Shown one piece after another: positions 58,432 through 64,000 of a DNA stretch of 64,000 bases (within the stretch, counting starts at the first letter, position 1; each line of letters begins with the position of its first letter). Under the pieces are notes generated by a model. That model was not told the DNA's origin. It ran no database searches and worked only from the letters and a program-made list of their open reading frames with translations. The translations under genes were made by a program, and so were the position numbers. Where the stretch lies: contig WMCF01000066.1 in NCBI GenBank assembly GCA_009792885.1, positions 2,979,891 to 3,043,890 on the forward strand, given 5' to 3'. This DNA is from Eremophila alpestris peregrina. Lineage: Eukaryota > Chordata > Aves > Passeriformes > Alaudidae.

Positions 58432-60560
58432 AAGAACAATACATCTGCTGGACAGTAAGCTGGAAATCCAAGCACGAACACCACATATGTCTGCAAGACA
58501 CGGGGAAAAATTTTAATTTTGGAAACTGGCAAAAGATTTGAGATAGCTGGAGAACAATCAACGCTTCCCTTCGTGCCTGGAGGGACTGACAAACTTTGCA
58601 TAAACAATTTTCTTTCCCTCTGATGTGGAAAAGATGCCATGGAGCAGTGGGAGAGGCCGACGCCGGTCCCCACTGAGCTGGGGAAAGCCAAACCCAGAAG
58701 GATTCCTTGAAAAATGACATTAATGGCCCAGAGCAGAGGGATGGGGGGAATTCAGTGGGAGAGGGGGAAGCAGCAGCTCTGATTCCTGATCCAGGGATCC
58801 TGTGTTGCTTCCTAATCATGAACCCTCAACCTGGCCACCCTGACCTAGTAGGAAAAGGTATTTCCCTGCCAAGTTAATTGCCATCCATGGAAAACAGGGT
58901 GGGGGGTTAGAAATAATCCCTTTTCCAGGCAAATCCCCCCACCCAGACTGCACCATCTCGAGACAGGCACCAGCACTGGAATATTAATGTGGTGGAGGAT
59001 GCTGTCCACCTCAGCCAGGCACCAGCTCCAGCACAGCACAGAGATACCAGGAGCTCAATTTGTGTTTGCCTGAGCCAAGGAGAAAATCTAATTAAACATG
59101 GCGTGGGGGCTTGGAGGAGCTGGGGATGGGGCAGGAATATAAAGCGTGGCTGCTTCCCACAGATCAGAGGGCAATATTAATAAACCCGTGGAGTGGGACT
59201 GCGGGATCAGCTGGTAATATTGATAAATGTAAAGCAAAGACAAAGCAGCCTGGGAATATTGGATGGTAAAGCTGATAAAAAGACAAGCAGGGATGCAGGC
59301 AGCCCTGCCACCCTGCTGGAATGAGCAGCTCAGCTTCCCAGTGGGGATGGGCACGGAGCACCCCAACAGCCCCACAGCTGGGCTGGGGGAATTTTGGCCT
59401 CATGGGCCTCCACGCCCCCAAAACCTGCAGCCCCAGAGCAGCACAGCTGCCCTGCACACCCCAGAGCCGGGTCACGGCGGGAAGAAGCTGTGGAGACACA
59501 GCAGGGGTGTCTGGGATTCATCCTGGGAGCTGGGGAAGCACTGGGGAGTGGCAGCAGTGGCTGGGGGATGTGTGGGAGAGCACAGCAGGCTGAGCTGGGG
59601 ACACAGAGCTCTGGAGGCACTCCCTGCTTGCTCCATCAGCTGCAGGGATTCCTGTGGATCCTGCAGGGATGAGGCTGAAGGGGGGCAGAGGGCCTGGCAG
59701 GGCCCCTGCAGCTCTTGGCCCTCCCTGTTACCTGCAGCCTTTCATCTGGAGCATGAGGTGAAAGTTTCCCTCCTTCCACCCTCGGCAGAGTGACCTTGAG
59801 TGTCCCCAAAGCCCCTCGAGCAGGGACTGTGCTCCCCCAGCTGCACACCCACCTCTCCCCGCCCCTGCCAGCAGCACGTCGAGCCAGGGGATCAAAAAAA
59901 GAGCCACCGAGTGCGTTTTAAATAAAAGATCGCATCTTTCAGAGCTATTGGAGTGATGATTTAAACATGAAGTCAAAGCCAGTAATGGTGTTGTCAGAGC
60001 CGTGGCGGTAAATCCAATCAATAATTCACTGATAGCAGAAACTGTGCCTCCAGCCAGACCTACTGCAGAGGGCATGGAGCCTCCCCCTGGAGCAGGAGGT
60101 GTGTCCCCTCTGCTCCCTGCCACCTCCTGCCAGTGCCACCCGCCCTGGCAGCAGAGGTTTGGCCCCCAGTGGGGCTGGGAAAGAGTCAGGGAACAGATCG
60201 AGGGCTCCATAGGAGGGAAATGCTGCCTGGATCCGAGAGGTGAAATGAATTTGTTACCTGGGGACAGGTGTCCAAAATGCTGGGAAACCTCAGCTCGGTG
60301 ATTGCAGCTTTTTCTCAGCCCCTGCATCCTTGGAGAGAGTTCAAACCACCCTCAGGAAATGTCAGCTCTCCTTGTGAGGCTCAAAGCACTGCCAGGGGCC
60401 GTGCCCCAGGCTGTCAGCACAGCTGGGCTGCCCACCTGCACTGGGGGGACTGGGGATACTGGGGGCTCACAGCTGCCATGCACAGCAGTGCCATCCTCCC
60501 CCTGCCCAGGGTGCATCCCTGTGACCCACACAGCCTGGATGAGCTCCAGCAGCATCATTC
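58432..60560. other. Non-coding stretch
   Basis: No gene is recognised. GC-rich neutral sequence dominates 59280-59900. Frames such as 59263-59793 plus and 59728-60327 minus overlap and lack domains. An AT-rich unique block at 59915-60040 is listed separately. Confidence 0.52.
59915..60040. promoter_or_regulatory. Candidate conserved non-coding block
   Basis: Short unique block with 'TTTTAAATAAAAGATCGCAT', 'GTGATGATTTAAACATGAAG', AAAGCCAGTAATGGTG, CGTGGCGGTAAATCC and 'CCAATCAATAATTCACTGAT'. Homeodomain cores and retained CpGs contrast with the GC-rich flanks. Regulatory role is inferred. Confidence 0.33.
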
Positions 60561-60998
60561 TGATGCCTTAGGACTTAACCTTTTCTATTTTTCATCTATT
60601 TGTAACCCTGCCATTCTTTAGTGTGTAACTCCAAACCCCACACACAGTGTGAGCTGCTGCTGCCCCTTTGGGGTCACACACAACAATTCCTCTCCAGGAC
60701 TGGCAATCCAGGACCCCTCACTGCCTCAGGCCCTGAGAGATGCAAACAAAAGTGAGTTGGGGGCAGCAAATTTGGGCTCAATGACTTCATTAGCTGAAGC
60801 TGTAATTGGGAGATGAACCCCCAATGTGCAAATGGACCAAACTGATCAAAGTGTGAAAAACCATTGTTCATTTTGGGTGCAGCCCCTGGGGGGATTTGTC
60901 TGCCCTAAATGTACCTGAAGGCCCTTCAATAAACAGAACTGCTTTTTATTCTCTTAATTTTTTCTGGTTTCTGTCTTTATGTAGCCCAAGAGGCATCA
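60561..60998 (+). mobile_element. Solo LTR of an avian endogenous retrovirus
   Basis: This is a 438-bp plus-strand LTR that begins TGATGCCTTAGGACTTAACC and ends CCCAAGAGGCATCA, giving inverted TGATGCC/GGCATCA termini. AATAAA at 60928-60933 lies about 70 nt before the 3' end, followed by a T-rich stretch, as expected for R-U5. The flanks ATTC (60557-60560) and ATTG (60999-61002) could be a decayed 4-bp target-site duplication. There is no internal gag/pol/env sequence, so it is a solo LTR. Start, R-U5 and end resemble the minus-strand LTR at 18120-18540, but the middle differs. Confidence 0.75.
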
Positions 60999-62150
60999 AT
61001 TGAACTGCACAATTCTCAGTCACAGCCCAACCACCCTGTGTTTGCCCCCTCACTCCCTCTGAAGCGGCAGGGATCAGTTCTCCTGTAGACCCAGCTGGAA
61101 GAATTCCTCCTCCTTCTCACAGGGTTTCACCGAGCCTGGAACAAAGCTGGAGGGCAGCACCTGAACAGCTCCCAAACATCCTCCCACCTGTGCGGGGACC
61201 GCGGCAGGACGGTCCCTGATCCCTGACAGAGCAGAGCTGTGCAGGGTCCAGGGCTGCCCCAGTGAGGGATGTGAGAACAGCCTTTCTCTGCATCCCTGCT
61301 CCCCCCAGAGAGGGGGTTTAACTGGGGATCCCCGGAGATGGCACCCCAAAGACACAGCAGTGCCCTGAGCTGCATCCCTGCTCCCTGAGGGGGTTCAGCT
61401 GGGAGCTGGGGTTTAACCCTGGAACCGGCCCTGGGGATACCGCACGGGCTCAGCCATACCCCCAGCATGCTGAGGGGTGTGAGGGCAGCTCACATTCCAG
61501 CCCCTGAAATCCTTGCAGGGAGGCTGGGAGGGGAACTTCGTGCGGACCCCAGCGCTGGGGGATAACAGGAGGACAGACAGACAGACAGACAGAAGCGTCG
61601 CCTCCATCCCGGCGCTGTGAGGGACACACGGAGGACAGCGATGCTGGAGGTGGTCGTGGCAGCCTCTTCTCCCTCCAAGAGCATCACAGCGCCGGGAGCT
61701 GCCGAGCCGGCACTGCCACCTCGTGGCACGGCCACCAGCCAGGCTGGGGACAGTGACATCGCGCATCCCGGACACGCTCCGTGGTGCACAGAGACTTTAT
61801 CATCGGGGAGGCTCCTGCGGGATGAATCAGTGCAAAAAAATAGCCCAAAACTCCAAAGGCAGCAGGTAAAGGGGAGGGGACAGCAAGAGACTCGGCTTAC
61901 TGTCCATCATCAGCCTGTGAGATGGGGCTGGGGGTGTCTCCCCTCCTACTCCTTGCCCAAAACCAGGACCTGAGCATCAGTGCCCATCCCAGTACCCACC
62001 TCAGCCCGGAGCAGCAGCTGGGACATGCTGCAAACCCCACGGGGACAACACAACTTGGGGTGTTTAGGACAAAGAACCAGCCCAGCATCCCCCACAAACA
62101 CCTCTGGGACACCCCACCCCCCTCCCCACAGCCCCTCCGACCAAATCAAT
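60999..62150. other. Non-coding spacer between LTR and minus-strand 3' UTR
   Basis: GC-rich neutral sequence. Frames on the two strands mirror each other (61127-61468 minus, 61413-61775 minus, 61617-61973 plus) and no domain is seen. It contains the GACA microsatellite at 61572-61592. Confidence 0.5.
61572..61592. repeat. (GACA)5 microsatellite
   Basis: Five GACA tetramers plus one base (21 nt). A shorter, interrupted GACAGACAGACAG occurs near 1422. Confidence 0.9.
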
Positions 62151-62179
62151 GACAGCAACCGAGCCTTTTTATAGATATA

Positions 62180-62185
62180 TTTATT
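62180..62185 (-). terminator. Distal polyadenylation signal AATAAA
   Basis: Minus-strand AATAAA preceded by AATAAT and followed by TATATCTATAAAAAGG. Cleavage would be expected roughly 10-30 nt downstream, at about 62150-62170. This is the most distal signal of the candidate 3' UTR and marks its likely end. Confidence 0.5.
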
Positions 62186-63134
62186 ATTTTTTTTTTTTAG
62201 CAAATGTTCATTTATATCAAAATACAAAACATTTCTGAAGCAGGGTAATGTTACATGAGGAGCAAAGTTAATCGATTCCAAAACCCATCATTCTCCTACA
62301 GCATGGCTAGTTGTACGTAACATTGCAACACTGCCAGAATTTCTTATAAGTGGGTACATTAAAATAAGAAAAAAAATCAACTCAAGAAGTCAATCTATGA
62401 ACATGCAATGTTACCGGCGATAAATTAAGTAACTCAGCAGGCCTTAAAATCCCAACAGGCAGAGACCGAGGGACCAGCTACTCCCAGTAAGGCAGGGCTT
62501 CAAACTCTCGTTTCTTCCAGTTTTTTTTTTTTTAATTTTTGTTGGCTTATTAGCATTAACTCGTTAACTGACAACAGTCCAAGAGCCAAAAGGACCCAAC
62601 TTTCTTGGCAGAGTGGGATTATTGCTTAGAGCTATCAAAGCAGCCCCAGCTCCCGGCTGGCCCCAGGGGAAGGGCTGGGAGAGGGCTCGCAGGGCAAGAG
62701 CCAGGGGTCTGCCTTGGCTAAGCACTGCGGAGGTCGGGCCGAGCTGGAAGATGTCAAAGCCCCCGCAGGAGGGGGCTCGGGGGGCCGTGGGGGTCTCGGA
62801 GCCCTGCCCAGGGCAGGGTAGCACCCAGTCGGAAGGAGAGTTTGGGGTGAGGGACCCACCCCCCCAAGTTGTGCCCCTCATCGCACACCTCTGGGGAGCG
62901 ATGCTGAAAGTTTGGCTTTCCCTCCCCTCGGGGCCGGGAATTCCGGGGAATGCCCATTCCCATCCCGGGGAATTCCAGGGATGCCATGCCGATGGCGAGC
63001 GAGGCCACCGGTCCCTCCTGCTGGCATTTCCTGGCCTTGGCGGAGGCCGAGAGCAACAATACAGATACAGAGAGATTATAGAGAGAGCGGAATAAGTTTC
63101 GTATAAGGCTTTGGTACAGCACCATCATGTCAGA

Positions 63135-63140
63135 TTTATT
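63135..63140 (-). terminator. Internal polyadenylation signal AATAAA
   Basis: Minus-strand AATAAA in the context CGATTTACAAATAAATCTG. It would give a 3' UTR about 950 nt shorter than the distal site. It lies about 50 nt downstream, in transcript direction, of the 10-N gap. Confidence 0.4.
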
Positions 63141-63187
63141 TGTAAATCGTTTACAGAAAAAAAAAAGCTTACTGAAAAAATAGTGTT

Positions 63188-63197
63188 NNNNNNNNNN
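63188..63197. other. Assembly gap, 10 N
   Basis: Ten N bases between TAGTGTT and ATTATTATTATTTTC. A run of exactly ten suggests a placeholder gap, so the true length is unknown. It falls inside the candidate 3' UTR. Confidence 0.99.
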
Positions 63198-63428
63198 ATT
63201 ATTATTATTTTCTTCTGAGGAACATTACCTGAAAGTTCTAAAATTAACCCTCTAGTTGCCGTCTGGGCTCCCATCAAATGCTACTTTTGCTGTGTGCAGT
63301 TCCAAAAGGAAGCTACTCAATCCCAAATCCCAGTAAACTGTGACACAGCCCACCCGGCTCTCAGCAGCCACCAGTCACTAAACTCAACACCACAGAAACC
63401 TGGCAGCTGATCACTACTCACTGTTTAG

Positions 63429-63486
63429 TAAAAATTAAAAAAAAGAATTAAAATTAAAAAAAAAAAAAAAAACCAAAACAAAAACC

Positions 63487-63536
<50 letters not shown>

Positions 63537-63549
63537 AAAAAAAAAAAAC

Positions 63550-63580
<31 letters not shown>

Positions 63581-63594
63581 AGGAAAAAAAAAAA
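63429..63594. repeat. Very A-rich low-complexity tract
   Basis: About 165 nt of almost pure A on the plus strand with rare C, G and T interruptions (AAAATTAAAAAAAAGAATTA, AACCAAAACAAAAACCC, AAAGAAGGAAAA). On the candidate minus-strand transcript it is a U-rich tract. Length may be misassembled, since homopolymers are error-prone and an N gap is nearby. No target-site duplication or SINE body was seen, so a retroposed poly-A tail is not supported. Confidence 0.9.
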
Positions 63595-63638
63595 GTCACA
63601 ACAACGAACGTTATGGAACCAGCGGCACTAAAGTTTCT

Positions 63639-63644
63639 TTTATT
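63639..63644 (-). terminator. Proximal polyadenylation signal AATAAA
   Basis: Minus-strand AATAAA in the context AACAATAACAATAAAAGAAA. It is followed in transcript direction by the long U-rich tract at 63429-63594, which could act as a downstream U-rich element. It is the most proximal of three candidate sites. Confidence 0.4.
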
Positions 63645-64000
63645 GTTATTGTTATTTAAAAAAAGTCAGTTCCACTGGTTACCATTGAAACAGCACCAAA
63701 GAGCACCCTAACGTGTGTTATACATTGTAATACTTGACAGTCAAGAGATGGAAACGAGGTTGGACGGTCTAGTCTTTATATCCAGAGGCAAGAAATTCTT
63801 CTTAAGAAGAGGAAAAAGTTGTCCCATGCAACCAGAGACATGTTGGGTCCAGAAGAAAATCCTGCCTTAGGGGAAAACACTACGGGGTTAGGAGGGGGTT
63901 AAATCAAGAGCTACCTATGGAGGTCTACGAGGGTTCAGAGAGTCTACAAACCTATTAAAAGGGGATTAAAAAGTCTGGGCTCCCCGGAGAGCCAGGGATG

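Larger units (their letters stand above)
62150..64000 (-). other. Probable 3' UTR of a minus-strand gene, partial
   Basis: Read on the minus strand, this stretch behaves like the distal part of a long 3' UTR. It is U-rich, has three AATAAA signals (see terminator entries) and ends in an AU-rich tail with overlapping AATAATAAATATAT just before neutral GC-rich DNA. Much of it (62165-62510, 63600-63960) is unique, non-repetitive AT-rich sequence. The stop codon is not seen, so the coding part should lie beyond base 64,000. A GC- and CpG-rich insert at 62640-63050 carries a minus-strand frame (62754-63128, 124 codons) that matches no family. The gene cannot be named from UTR sequence alone. A long non-coding RNA end is the alternative. 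Confidence 0.5.

Noticed and set aside
62754..63128. Minus-strand frame of 124 codons as the C-terminal exon of the right-hand gene
   Set aside because: No recognised domain, crosses a minus-strand AATAAA region, and fits better as GC-rich 3' UTR sequence.
63429..63594. Poly-A tail of a retroposed gene or SINE
   Set aside because: No retroposed body or flanking target-site duplication is visible.

Overview
This window looks like nuclear DNA from a bird, most likely a songbird or close relative. The evidence is the repeat content. There are several truncated CR1 LINE copies with typical avian 3' ends, two solo LTRs that resemble avian endogenous-retrovirus LTRs, a few short microsatellites, and little other repeat DNA. 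No operon structure, Shine-Dalgarno sites, tRNA, rRNA or CRISPR array was seen. Every open reading frame looks like a chance frame: none gives a protein I recognise, and the longest lie over GC-rich sequence, CR1 copies or a tandem repeat. I call no protein-coding gene.

The layout is a long non-coding interval of about 62 kb followed by the probable 3' untranslated end of a minus-strand gene (about 62,150 to the window edge). That gene's coding part would lie beyond base 64,000. Three AATAAA signals on the minus strand support the call. I could not identify the gene.

CR1 fragments lie at 3301-3551(-), 3628-3763(+), 12716-12899(+), 14450-14532(-), 27751-27850(+), 43523-43795(+), 46129-46225(-), 49042-49096(-) and 54496-54985(-), with an older CR1/L3-like copy at about 15744-16080(+). 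Two LTRs, at 18120-18540(-) and 60561-60998(+), have similar termini and a similar distance from polyadenylation signal to 3' end, so they appear to be diverged members of one family. Simple or tandem repeats include a 58-bp near-perfect duplication (16714-16829), (AAT)14 (25691-25732), (AATAA)12 (58311-58372) and a degenerate GTGACATGGGCT-type minisatellite (49947-50578).

Between the repeats are about a dozen repeat-free blocks of AT-rich, homeodomain-motif-rich sequence with scattered CpGs, for example 6590-6900, 11500-11700, 14610-14850, 18605-18990, 21890-22350, 28085-28470, 28980-29290, 34640-34830, 37240-37600, 42930-43380, 44640-45100, 45560-45770, 49375-49560, 56180-56330 and 59915-60040. 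They look like the conserved non-coding elements that surround developmental regulator genes. This is inference from composition and motifs, because no alignment was possible. The best overall reading is a regulatory gene desert downstream of a minus-strand gene with a long 3' UTR. I found no clear new biological system.
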